Positions 13,673-24,414 of a DNA stretch of 64,000 nt are shown one piece after another. Position 1 is the first letter of the stretch, and each line of letters starts with the position of its first letter. The notes beneath the pieces were generated by a model. The model worked only from the letters and a program-made list of their open reading frames with translations, was not told where the DNA came from and ran no database searches. Origin of the DNA: Paraspadella gotoi (taxonomy: Eukaryota; Chaetognatha). Position numbers and translations under genes: made by a program. Where the stretch lies: positions 14,670,963 to 14,734,962 of the forward strand of contig CM119265.1 in NCBI GenBank assembly GCA_051294375.1, in the 5' to 3' direction.

Positions 13673-14021
13673 GCGGAGACAAGGAAAAAAAATGATTGTG
13701 TCGACCAACGGATTGATGGACGGATCGAGGGATCGACGGATGGACGGATCGTTGGACCCTGACTTCATCGCTCTTTCAACTCATCTCGTTGCCCTGTTTG
13801 CCTTCATTTTTTAAGACAATTTTCGTCTCATCATTTTTTAAGGAATTTCAAGGAATATTATCTCACTTTTCTGTAATCATACTTCCGAACGATATATAAC
13901 ATTCATTCGACATACAATTGAAACATTCTTTGAAATATTATACCACTTCATTGATAGGGAAGCCAGGTTCTCTGGGAGTAAATAAACGAGACTGTGAGAG
14001 AGTCTTGATTGAAAGCTTGCA

Positions 14022-14155
14022 GGGACATGCTATGTCACTATCTTGTAAGAGTGATGGAGGCCTTAAACCACCAAAGCCTGTCCAAAGTCAGGGACAAGAT
14101 AGCTTATTTATTAAATGAATGGATAATTTTTGTATTGGTTGTACCAATTTCATAA
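14022..14155 (+). repeat. Dispersed repeat copy, ends in ATTGGT-TGT-ACCAAT
   Basis: About 135 bases match 38,149-38,285 with roughly 85-90% identity by eye. Shared blocks include GAGGCCTTAAACCACCAAA, a CCTGTCC...TCAGGG pair, and the terminal ATTGGTTGTACCAATTTCATA. A fragment of the same 3' end lies at 39,698-39,718. A degraded reverse copy near 5966-6050 belongs to the palindrome's other arm. A short non-autonomous element (MITE or SINE tail) is likely, but I do not recognise the family. Confidence 0.75.
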
Positions 14156-14869
14156 GTCTCTCTGTTGAGGGTTACTTCAAAACATTATACTTTCGTTTCA
14201 AAAATTTATCCAAGAGTTAATAATTTTAATAACTTTATTAATTACATTTTATAGGTATTTATCATAGGTACAAACATCAAAACGGGATCACTTACGTAAC
14301 AACTGATATTGGAAGCTAGGGCACTATTAAGGGGGGCGAAGGCAGGGGGCGTCAAAACGTCTTTTGTTACCGTTTCGGTCGGGTGATCTTCGCTCTCGTT
14401 TTTATACTTTTCGCTCTTCTTACCTTACCTTTTACTTACCATCGCTTATCTCTATTCAGATTTGACAAATGCGTCTGTTAACGCATTTTTCTGGTCTCGC
14501 CAACGACTTACCACTCGAGATAACATCTCGAGTTGACAGATTTCGTTTTTGTCTCGACGATCTGGTTGCGGTTAAGTTTTTGTGTAGAAACCACTAGTTG
14601 AACAAGAAAGACGACTAATTATCATCACAGACTAGCTTTTGATCAGGTTATTAATTTTAGTGTAGTATAGTATAACTTTTTAATATACAATAATTAAAAT
14701 TTTATGATAAAAAAGTTCTTTGGTTCGTCTCTGCGAAAATTTCTAAGAAGTACCTGCATCAATGAAGAGTAAAAATGATATTTATTTAAAATACAATTCT
14801 TCCTAGAAACTTCGTAAACCTCAGAGTTAAAAATCACCTTTTTATGAAAAAAAAATCACCCATTTACAG

Positions 14870-15120
14870 AACGACGCCGTTTTGCATTTAAGCATCGGCA
14901 TTCAGCGCCACCACATCCGCGAACAACGTCACGTACGCGGCGCCGATTTCCGCTCAGCGACGCCGCTTTTTTCCGTTCAGTTTTCCGCTCCGCGGCGTCG
15001 ACGATTCTCCCCGCGCCACTTCCGGTTTCGACGCCAACGCGGAACGGCACGAAATAACGTCGCAATCAATGGAGCGAACTCTTCTCGTTTGAATTATGAC
15101 GCGAAAATCGAAGTTTGATG
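14870..15120. promoter_or_regulatory. CpG-rich promoter-like segment with ETS site
   Basis: This is a GC- and CpG-rich island in AT-rich surroundings. At 15,017-15,025 it has CACTTCCGG, the complement of the ETS/GABP consensus CCGGAAGTG. The V-ATPase promoter region carries the same motif followed by similar bases (45,137-45,145). Short frames follow, including 15,096-15,281 on the + strand (61 aa, unrecognised). Which gene this island would serve is unknown. Confidence 0.35.
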
Positions 15121-15331
15121 CCATTGAGCTCTCGGGGGCGGAAACCAGGCACGGCGGGTCTCGAGCTATGCTTGCAAGATATATTAAAACTTTTGGTTTA
15201 AAGAATTTTCTTTCATGCAATGAGCACAATGCTATTTTGAAAAAAAAAAATTCTTATGATCACATAGGCGAAATAATGTAATGTAACCACTTATTATTAT
15301 TTATTCCAGTTAATAAGAATCGTTAAAATCA

Positions 15332-15514
15332 TTACTTCTGTCTCAAACCAGACGTAACATCGTCGTCGCGCTTCCTGGTTCCACTTCTGTCACGTGACTC
15401 CTCGAGATATTCCACCGCCACAATAGAGTTAATGGCTGTGAACAACAGCAAAGGGATCCTCCTCAACATACTTCCCCTTACACTACCTTTCTCTTTCCCA
15501 CTACTTGCCCACAC
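15332..15514 (-). CDS. Hypothetical minus-strand open frame, 60 aa
   Basis: I do not recognise this frame. It reads a hydrophobic segment (residues about 20-36, IPLLLFTAINSIVAV) followed by a charged Arg/Asp-rich tail and a TAA stop. Composition is more protein-like than the microsatellite frames around it. However, it is short, has no clear start codon of its own (a GTG begins it) and shows no convincing splice partner. It could be a terminal exon or chance. Confidence 0.15.
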   Translation of the reverse strand: MWASSGKEKGSVRGSMLRRIPLLLFTAINSIVAVEYLEESRDRSGTRKRDDDVTSGLRQK

Positions 15515-15649
15515 TTACCATGATTAGCCGCTTACTTTTAGTCACTTCTCACCACAAGTACTCCATCCTGTCTCAAAGAATCCATTATGATTGCCTGGAA
15601 ACTGGAAACCCGTCTACAGCTCATGATCACTCTGTACACCAGACAGTGC

Positions 15650-15720
15650 GCATCGGTAGTTCAGTGGTAGAATGCTTACTTGCTACGCGGGCGACCCGGG
15701 TTCGATTCCCAACCGATGCA
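15650..15720 (+). tRNA. tRNA-Gly-like gene or pseudogene, anticodon GCU
   Basis: The 71-base length, the 7-bp acceptor stem (GCATCGG/CCGATGC), an A box (TAGTTCAGTGG) and a perfect B box (GGTTCGATTCC) identify a cytoplasmic tRNA-Gly body. The anticodon loop reads TTGCTAC, so the anticodon is GCU (Ser) instead of GCC (Gly). The anticodon stem has an A-C mismatch. The T stem has two C-A mismatches because it ends CCCAA where CCCGG is usual. No run of four T lies close downstream as a Pol III terminator. It is probably a decayed tRNA-Gly copy, but a transcribed tRNA-like RNA cannot be excluded. Confidence 0.75.
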
Positions 15721-16094
15721 GATACGTACTTTATTACTTTATATTAGAGCATTTATCCTAATCTAATCTATGATTACCACTTTTATCCGGTTTCAATAGG
15801 GACGATGTGAAGTTGTTATTATCCATCGAAAAGTTTCAGACTCAGTCAATGAACAGGTGAGTTCGACATCGCTTCTTGATTTTTATATCATTTTAGATTT
15901 TTCCTTGCCGGTTTTAACGAGATCGATTCTTGATTCTTTTTATCCTTACCATTCTCAGGAATGATTCTTGGCCGCTTTATTCTCAGTTGGCTAATTCTTC
16001 AACCTCTCCCTTTCTATTCGTTCCGTCCTCTTCTTCTCTTTACCTTTCTATTTTTTCCCCTTTTTCTCTCATCTCTATTCCTCAGTCCTCACCC

Positions 16095-16173
<79 letters not shown>

Positions 16174-16174
16174 A

Positions 16175-16205
<31 letters not shown>

Positions 16206-16819
16206 TTCTCGCAGTTTCCACTTTTTACTCAATTTAACAAAGAGTGGGAAAACCTTCCCATAAAAAATGGTCGAATGGATCATAACGACTCTGGGACGAC
16301 TACATTAACTCCATTAATGACTGAATGCCAGATTTCTTTCCAGCCACCTTTGGATTCTCGGATCTCTCTCTCTCTCTCTTCTCTCACTCTCTCTTCTCTC
16401 TCTCTTTCTCTCTCCATCTAATTCTAAAAAATACGGGTTGGTCGCTCTTATTGCTCTCTAACTTTGGATATCTTTATTTAATTTTTTTTTTTTTGCAATT
16501 ATTCTCCAGCACATCGTTTACAGAGCCTCTTTAAATATCATTTACTGTTTGTTCTGCATCGAGACTTAATATAATATTTTCTATTCATCCGCTCCACTTT
16601 TGTCCTTTGCAATTGAGCCCGAAATCTTTTTTTTATCTTTTTAATTTCATTGGTCTTTCCCGATTTGTTTCCTAAACGACACATACCCACCCTCCGCCGA
16701 CCCCGCCCCCTTATGATCCCCTCGGTTCCAGTTTCCATTCCGGATGCACCGAAGCGGAACCCAATTCTGGGAACTGGATGCCTTTTGTCCAATTTGCCTC
16801 GATTTGATCAGAAAAAAAA
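15721..16819. other. Non-coding stretch with CT repeats
   Basis: No exon recognised. Interrupted (CT)n lies at 16,102-16,201, with a second CT-rich patch at 16,363-16,420. The stretch ends at the largest N gap (16,820-17,723). Confidence 0.6.
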
Positions 16820-18003
16820 NNNNNNNNNNNNNNNNNNNNNNNNNNNNNNNNNNNNNNNNNNNNNNNNNNNNNNNNNNNNNNNNNNNNNNNNNNNNNNNNN
16901 NNNNNNNNNNNNNNNNNNNNNNNNNNNNNNNNNNNNNNNNNNNNNNNNNNNNNNNNNNNNNNNNNNNNNNNNNNNNNNNNNNNNNNNNNNNNNNNNNNNN
17001 NNNNNNNNNNNNNNNNNNNNNNNNNNNNNNNNNNNNNNNNNNNNNNNNNNNNNNNNNNNNNNNNNNNNNNNNNNNNNNNNNNNNNNNNNNNNNNNNNNNN
17101 NNNNNNNNNNNNNNNNNNNNNNNNNNNNNNNNNNNNNNNNNNNNNNNNNNNNNNNNNNNNNNNNNNNNNNNNNNNNNNNNNNNNNNNNNNNNNNNNNNNN
17201 NNNNNNNNNNNNNNNNNNNNNNNNNNNNNNNNNNNNNNNNNNNNNNNNNNNNNNNNNNNNNNNNNNNNNNNNNNNNNNNNNNNNNNNNNNNNNNNNNNNN
17301 NNNNNNNNNNNNNNNNNNNNNNNNNNNNNNNNNNNNNNNNNNNNNNNNNNNNNNNNNNNNNNNNNNNNNNNNNNNNNNNNNNNNNNNNNNNNNNNNNNNN
17401 NNNNNNNNNNNNNNNNNNNNNNNNNNNNNNNNNNNNNNNNNNNNNNNNNNNNNNNNNNNNNNNNNNNNNNNNNNNNNNNNNNNNNNNNNNNNNNNNNNNN
17501 NNNNNNNNNNNNNNNNNNNNNNNNNNNNNNNNNNNNNNNNNNNNNNNNNNNNNNNNNNNNNNNNNNNNNNNNNNNNNNNNNNNNNNNNNNNNNNNNNNNN
17601 NNNNNNNNNNNNNNNNNNNNNNNNNNNNNNNNNNNNNNNNNNNNNNNNNNNNNNNNNNNNNNNNNNNNNNNNNNNNNNNNNNNNNNNNNNNNNNNNNNNN
17701 NNNNNNNNNNNNNNNNNNNNNNNCTAAGATTGTAAAAACAGTATACGTTGCTTAGTTTTGAAATAGTGCGGCAATAATTTTTAAATTGAATATTGTTCAC
17801 GTAATTGCCGTANNNNNNNNNNNNNNNNNNNNNNNNNNNNNNNNNNNNNNNNNNNNNNNNNNNNNNNNNNNNNNNNNNNNNNNNNNNNNNNNNNNNNNNN
17901 NNNNNNNNNNNNNNNNNNNNNNNNNNNNNNNNNNNNNNGGAGAGGCGGGAGGAGAGGGAAGGGAGAGGAGGAGAGAGAGAATGAGAAGTAGAAGAGAGAG
18001 AGG

Positions 18004-18036
<33 letters not shown>

Positions 18037-18179
18037 GAGGGAGAGGAGAGGAAGCGCGCGTAATTTCGCCTCCTCGCGAAAATTTTTGGAATAATGTTTC
18101 CGGAATTAAGGTGAAGAATCGAAACTGATTAAAATGGAGAAAATTCTTCGCCGACGCCGCCGACGCCGANNNNNNNNNN

Positions 18180-19056
18180 GCCGCCGACGCTGCCGCCAAC
18201 TCCGCCTGCAATGCCGCTAGCGAGTTACGAGAAAAAAAAATTGAGGAGAATTGTTGGTTTGGGTAATAATGACGAGAGATAGGAGAAAGAAGGAGAGAGG
18301 GAAAATGTTTTTGAATTCCGACAAACTCAAAGGCAAATGAAAAAGGCTTAGGATTTGTGAATGATCGTTAATCCAAGTATTTGCGGTCTTGGATGATGTG
18401 TACAAATTGCCGAAAACTTTAATACTAAAAGTCGCGTCTCTTCTCCGGTTTCCTCCTCTGTCATCGTCTGTGACCCTCTGTCATCTTCTGTCATCTTCCT
18501 TCATAGTTTTTATAAGTGATCAGCCGAGGACTAGGATACTTGTTGCAGCTTTTAGCGAACACGGGTGATGCTGCTTAGGTAGGTTTGGGTGATCAAGCAT
18601 GGGTGAGTGGGCATGGGTGATCAGGCAAGAGTGATCGAGCTCTCCCGCCGCAGACTTGCCTTAGATGTAGCAGCTTTGTGCAATTGCCAAAAAACTAGCC
18701 AAGCAGAAGAAGAGACTAATGCCGTCGGATTGCCGAGCGGGAGGGAGAAGGGGTGAAGGGGAGAAGGGGAGAAATGAAAAGGAGAGAGAGAGAGAGAGAT
18801 ATGTAGAGAGGAAGAGAGAGTTAGAGAGAGGGAGGGAAGAGAGTTCACCGGATCAAAGCGGAAAAAGCGAAAGAGTCAAAACTTTGGAACAATGAACATT
18901 GAACTACAATGCGATGGTAAAAGTTTGTCAAAGAATTTGAGGTTTTGTTGTGACGAATTAAATTCTCCATTCGAGCAAAAACCCGTGAACGAAATTTATT
19001 TCTCTGCTTAGCTCTTTCTTTTATTTTTTTCTTTTCTTTTCTTATCTTTCTTTTCT

Positions 19057-19137
<81 letters not shown>

Positions 19138-20105
19138 ATCTCTCTCACTACTACGAGGTTATTGAAGGAAGAAGAAAAATGCATTAAACATTAAATCTAT
19201 ATTCGCCGCTTTTTTTCGGACGGCGTCGACTTCTTTTTTCATTTTTTAACATGAATTTCCTTTTATATTTGAGTCTCGGATCTTTAATATAATCGTGGAT
19301 GGATTTTTTTTTTCTTATTTGAGTGTTGGGGGGGGGGAGTTGCGCTTGAGTGTGGGTGTGAGAGACTACGCAAGGGCTGAGATATATGAAAAAGTTAAGG
19401 TTGGGAATTTTTCCTTTTTTTAAATTTTCAAAATTTAAATTGGCAAATGAGTAGAAAATGAATCGAAAATGCAATAAAAAATGAGCACGCCAAATGATTT
19501 AGGTTCAAGTGTTTATCTTTAAGCCACATATTGTAATTTAACACATGGGTAAAAAAAAGTAACTCGCATCGAAAATAAAACCTCACTCTCTTCAATTTCT
19601 TCCCTATCAACGTCTCACCATTTCTCACGCAGCGACGACGACGACGACGACGACTACGACGACCAAAATCAAATTAAATTTCTTTCGAATTCCGCGGCGA
19701 AGATAAATATGAATAAAACCCGAAAGCGTGAAGGCGACCGGGAAGGAAGGGAGGGCGTGGGTGCCTGGCAAGGAGAGAAGGCGACAGTTCCTTTGTTCGT
19801 TCGTTTAATTAGTCAATCTCTCGTTCGTTTGTCAATCCGACCTGCTTGTTTTTGTGTCTCTTTAATCTATTTTTTATTTAGCTTGTTTGCTACGTCGTCT
19901 TATTTTTGTCTTGAAATTTTTACATATGAAATATTCTTTCCAAAAATTCCTCCTTTATTTCTCTCTCAGCTACTCCTTCTTTGATATATATAAGATTAAA
20001 AGAGTTCCGGACATACAGGAAATCATGACAGTCAAGTTTGTATGTACATTGTTAAAGGAACAGTTGAATAAATTGAATAATAAGAGGAAGAGAGAGAGAG
20101 AGAAG

Positions 20106-20153
<48 letters not shown>

Positions 20154-21245
20154 CGAGAGAGAGAGAGAGAGAGAAGAGAGAGAGAGGAGAGAAGAGGAGG
20201 AGATTTGTTTTTTTTTTTTTTCCACGTCGAAATACTTACCTTTACTACTCTTTTAACTTCACTTACTACTCCTTTTGTTCTAACTTTCCAACAAAGTGGG
20301 TTGATACTAATATCTTAACGCTTATACCGCACGGAAGATGTCGTTCCGCTCCACCCATATCCGCCATGCCTTTAAATTGGGGGTTCGAGAAAAAAATAAA
20401 GAAAAAAGAAAAAACCCTTTTTTTTATTGTTAACAGCGTGGCCATCCCGAAATTAATTTGCGAAAGAAAAGTCGGTGTGAGACAAGTTATGGGATGTATC
20501 GAATGTTATATTTTGTATGATTTTAAAAAAACAAGGAAAAAAGGGTGATGTTTGTGTGTTTTCTGGGGGAAATGTCTTTGTAAACTAACTGTTTCAGTGA
20601 CGTTCGGCAAGAGTAAGAAGAGGAGGAGAGAGAGAGAAGGGTGAGAGAGATGAGAGAGAGATGAGATCGAGAGAGATGAGGGAGAGAGATTGAGAGGAGA
20701 GGAGAGAGAGAGAGAGAATAGAGAGAGAGTCGGTTGCGTTTTGTCGCCATTAACCGAAAACTCTTCATCCTAGTCACCGGGAATTGAGTCTCCTCATGAA
20801 TCGGTGAATTTATTTTCTCTTCTTCCTCCGCTTTTTCTTTCTTCCTCTTCTCCTTCGAATTACCTTCTGAGTGACGCGAAACGAAAAAAAAAATTACAAT
20901 TTTCTCAAACCGCTCCCTCTCTCTCTCTCTGTCCGTCCCTCTCGCTCCGTCTCTCGTCATCTCTCCACTCACCGCCCACAAACAAATACCCTCCACCTCA
21001 TCTTTTGTTTCTCTTTCGTTCCGAGGGGGGGACGAGGGGGGGTGGCGGCGTTCGTTTCTTTAGCTCTCTTCTTCTTTCTCTCATCTTCTTCTTCTGCTCT
21101 CTCTTTCTTCTTCTCTTCTCTTCTCTCTTTCCTGTCTCTTCCTCCCTCTTCTCTACTTCCTTGTTTCTCTTCTTCTTCTTTCCCTCTCTTTTCTTCTTTC
21201 TCTGTTTCTCTTCTTCTCTCTCTTTTTCCGGATTTTTGATTCCCC
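18180..21245. other. Repeat-rich stretch without a recognised gene
   Basis: It contains GA-rich DNA (18,720-18,840), (CTTT)n (19,061-19,134), a GAC run (19,634-19,652), an interrupted (GA)n (20,087-20,195) and a long pyrimidine tract (20,920-21,235). Short frames, for example at 20,366-20,548, have no recognisable homology. It ends at a 25-N gap. Confidence 0.5.
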
Positions 21246-21392
21246 NNNNNNNNNNNNNNNNNNNNNNNNNATTTTTTTGATCCCCTTAATCTCCCATAAA
21301 CCCCCTCCTGCCTTTCCGCTATGTTTTTTGCAGGCATGATGTGACATATTCGCGCCTTCGTTCTGCTCCTTCTCTCTCTCTCTCTCTCTCCT

Positions 21393-21426
<34 letters not shown>

Positions 21427-21557
21427 TCTCTCCTCTGCTCTCTCTCCTCTCTCTCCGCATCTTGCTCCCAATCTTTTCCCTCCCCAACCCCTCGAGTGAT
21501 CAAATTCAAGTTGCTCTCGACGCACGACTTGGCACCCATGCACGGTCTCTTTGCTGC

Positions 21558-22001
21558 CTAACACCCATGCCAGCGGCTTTTCTCCATCGTCGACGACGAC
21601 GACGACGACGACGACGAGGAAGAAAATTCATTTTGCCTAATTTCCTCCGCTGCCTGTAAAAACACAAAAGAGCAACGCCGGAGCCGCTTCCGCCGCCGCC
21701 GCTGCCGCTGCCGCCGCCGCCTGGAGCTCGAACCGTCGGCGCTAATTGAGGGCGTTGGAGCGGAGTTGAGGCGAGCGGCGCTGGAGTGAGTCTGGAGCCT
21801 GTTGGAGTGGAATGGGTGGACTGAGGCGAAGACCGGCGGCTTCGATGGAGCGTCGACGTTCGTCGTCGTCGTCGTCGTCGTCGTAGTTTCCGGAGGAGTG
21901 ACCGGAAAGACGAAACGCTCGAGCGTCAGGTGCGTGCGAGGTTTAGAGGTGCGATAGTGTGAAAACGGAGATGGTTCGTGAGATGGTGAGGATAACATCA
22001 C
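21558..22001 (-). CDS. Hypothetical Ser/Thr-rich open frame, 147 aa
   Basis: This is one of the longer gap-free frames in the window: ATG to stop, 147 codons, minus strand. It is Ser/Thr/Pro/Arg-rich, with a nine-Thr run made by a GTC triplet tract (21,858-21,884), an Arg-rich patch from GCC triplets, and a Ser run near the C-terminus from a GAC tract. Its length depends on triplet repeats read in frame, so it may well be non-coding. No domain is recognised. Confidence 0.15.
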   Translation of the reverse strand: MMLSSPSHEPSPFSHYRTSKPRTHLTLERFVFPVTPPETTTTTTTTTNVDAPSKPPVFASVHPFHSNRLQTHSSAARLNSAPTPSISADGSSSRRRRQRQRRRRKRLRRCSFVFLQAAEEIRQNEFSSSSSSSSSSSTMEKSRWHGC

Positions 22002-22788
22002 GCGAAATTCGCTCTCGAGTGCTGATGTGCGATCGATCGAGTGATCGTGAGTGATTGTGAAGGTTTGACTGAGGTCGTAACTTCTTTCACGCTATCATTA
22101 TTCCCGGGTTTCAATATTAAAAAAATGTTATCGATAATCTTCTCCCAACAAATTCACAAGAATTCACGAACTGGATTCGTCGATTCACAAAAAGTCGATA
22201 CGCAAAGTTTATTCACAAAAAAAAAAAATCGATTCGCGAAAGTCGATTCGACTCGAAACGCGACTAAAAAAAAAAAAAAAAAAAAATATCGGAAAAAAAT
22301 ATCTAAACCCGCGTTGACAGGTTATTTCTTTTTCAGAAGTCGACATTGCGGAAAAATAATGGATTTTTAGAGAACAAAAACACATCTGCGTTTATAGNNN
22401 NNNNNNNNNNNNNNNNNNNNNNNNNNNNNNNNNNNNNNNNNNNNNNNNNNNNNNNNNNNNNNNNNNNNNNNNNNNNNNNNNNNNNNNNNNNNNNNNNNNN
22501 NNNNNNNNNNNNNNNNNNNNNNNNNNNNNNNNNNNNNNNNNNNNNNNNNNNNNNNNNNNNNNNNNNNNNNNNNNNNNNNNNNNNNNNNNNNNNNNNNNNN
22601 NNNGCACTCCCCTCCCCACCCCCCGATGTACTCGATCAACTTTTTTTTAAACATTCCCACAAACTTACCGTCCGACGCAAGTAAGCTTATGGAGAAAAAG
22701 TGGATTTAAGAAGTTCTATGGATTTAAATATTTAAACAAGCTACGTAAATTTATAAATTTATAACGATTTTCGCTGTGATACGTACTT

Positions 22789-22860
22789 AAAAAAAAAGAG
22801 CGACATTTCGCACCCTTCGCCTTAAAAAAAAAAAGAGCGACATTTCGCACCCTTTGCCTT
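22789..22860. repeat. 36-bp direct duplication
   Basis: Two adjacent copies of an A-run followed by GAGCGACATTTCGCACCCTT(C/T)GCCTT. They are nearly identical and differ by A-run length and one C/T. Confidence 0.85.
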
Positions 22861-23430
22861 AAAAAAAGAAAAAGAAAGAAAAGAAAAATAAAATCGGAAA
22901 AAATCGGAGGCGTTTGGTTATGATTCAATCCTCAGAAATATGGAAGCCAGAAAACTTTTGCATGAATGCCTCTCACATCCAAGTTTTTGCTTCTGGTGAA
23001 AATAAAAGTTAAGAGAAAAATAAGAGAAAAAAAGACTCGACTTGTGCTTTTTTCGGTGCGAGGATCTAGAGGGGGATAGAAAGAAAGAAAGAAAGAAANN
23101 NNNNNNNNNNNNNNNNNNNNNNNNNNNNNNNNNNNNNNNNNNNNNNNNNNNNNNNNNNNNNNNNNNNNNNNNNNNNNNNNNNNNNNNNNNNNNNNNNNNN
23201 NNNNNNNNNNNNNNNNNNNNNNNNNNNNNNNNNNNNNNNNNNNNNNNNNNNNNNNNNNNNNNNNNNNNNNNNNNNNNNNNNNNNNNNNNNNNNNNNNNNN
23301 NNNNNNNNNNNNNNNNNNNNNNNNNNNNNNNNNNNNNNNNNNNNNNNNNNNNNNNNNNNNNNNNNNNNNNNNNNNNNNNNNNNNNNNNNNNNNNNNNNNN
23401 NNNNNNNNNNNNNNNNNNNNNNNNNNNNNN

Positions 23431-23454
23431 GGAATATGCGCATTTGTCGGCCAT
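23431..23454 (-). CDS. Possible first coding exon, truncated by gap (MADKCAYS...)
   Basis: On the minus strand, the sequence CAAAATGGCCG gives a good start-codon context and opens the frame Met-Ala-Asp-Lys-Cys-Ala-Tyr-Ser, which runs directly into the N gap at 23,099-23,430. Immediately upstream (23,460-23,530 in + coordinates) is a short CpG-rich segment with a CTCGCGAG palindrome, a known type of core-promoter element. That arrangement (CpG segment, CTCGCGAG, short leader, ATGG) suggests a minus-strand gene start. Eight residues are too few to name a family. Confidence 0.3.
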
Positions 23455-23870
23455 TTTGAATCTCGCGAGGACGAGGCGGAAGGAGGAAAGGGAACCCGAC
23501 GCTGGGGACCCATAGCGCCGTCGCGCGCGCACCTCACGAATACAACGGAGAACAAAAGAGCAATTGGAGAAAAGCTTTCTCGCTGAGAATAGGGAAAAGG
23601 GAAAAAANNNNNNNNNNNNNNNNNNNNNNNNNNNNNNNNNNNNNNNNNNNNNNNNNNNNNNNNNNNNNNNNNNNNNNNNNNNNNNNNNNNNNNNNNNNNN
23701 NNNNNNNNNNNNNNNNNNNNNNNNNNNNNNNNNNNNNNNNNNNNNNNNNNNNNNNNNNNNNNNNNNNNNNNNNNNNNNNNNNNNNNNNNNNNNNNNNNNN
23801 NNNNNNNTAGATTGCTCCAATCTGAGAGAGTTTGTAGAACATCGCGATGAAAGTAATGCCAATGGTAAAA

Positions 23871-23911
23871 CATGTCAACATGTCAACATGTAAGCATGTC
23901 AACATGTAAAC
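23871..23911. repeat. ACATGT-rich short tandem repeat
   Basis: Repeated CATGTCAA/CATGTAA units, each holding the ACATGT palindrome. About five units are present. Confidence 0.85.
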
Positions 23912-24414
23912 ATTTAACAAAAATTTAAAGAAAAGACAGTCGAAGGCAGAAATTGAATCTTTTTATTGATTTTTGTGCTGACAAGTGAAAAACTTTATGA
24001 GGATTCGAAATTGCAGGATAGAAAGATATAGGAAGGTGAAGTGGGGGATAGAGGGGTGTGAAGCGAGGGATGTGGAAGGATGGTGAATCGAAAATTGGAG
24101 AGGCGAGAAACGGGGTCTTAGATTCAAACCTTTGCTTATGGAAAAGAAAATCCACACTTGATGGAAAAGAAATACGTAAGAACCAAATAAACACGACAAG
24201 AAAAAAACCCAATAAGTCTCTCTCTCNNNNNNNNNNNNNNNNNNNNNNNNNNNNNNNNNNNNNNNNNNNNNNNNNNNNNNNNNNNNNNNNNNNNNNNNNN
24301 NNNNNNNNNNNNNNNNNNNNNNNNNNNNNNNNNNNNNNNNNNNNNNNNNNNNNNNNNNNNNNNNNNNNNNNNNNNNNNNNNNNNNNNNNNNNNNNNNNNN
24401 NNNNNNNNNNNNNN

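Larger units (their letters stand above)
10277..14783 (-). repeat. Right arm of 9.4 kb imperfect palindrome
   Basis: Reverse-complement partner of 5377-10,117. Inner parts are nearly identical, including a 69-codon frame over a CT microsatellite that reads the same in both arms. Outer parts (13,800-14,780) differ more. The right edge passes into unique sequence without a gap. It contains a pure ATT array (about 12,130-12,222), GTC tracts (12,862-12,935), a GAC tract (11,237-11,262) and a copy of a dispersed repeat (14,022-14,155). No gene was recognised. Confidence 0.9.

Noticed and set aside
5377-14783. Palindrome as a large terminal-inverted-repeat transposon
   Set aside because: There is no transposase-like frame, the arms meet at a GA tract rather than enclosing a gene, and one end coincides with an assembly gap.
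16808-18211. Frames of 300-467 codons at 16.6-18.2 kb, and similar long frames at 22.9-23.9, 33.7-35.0 and 57.7-58.8 kb
   Set aside because: Nearly all of their length is N. Apparent openness across a gap is no evidence of coding.
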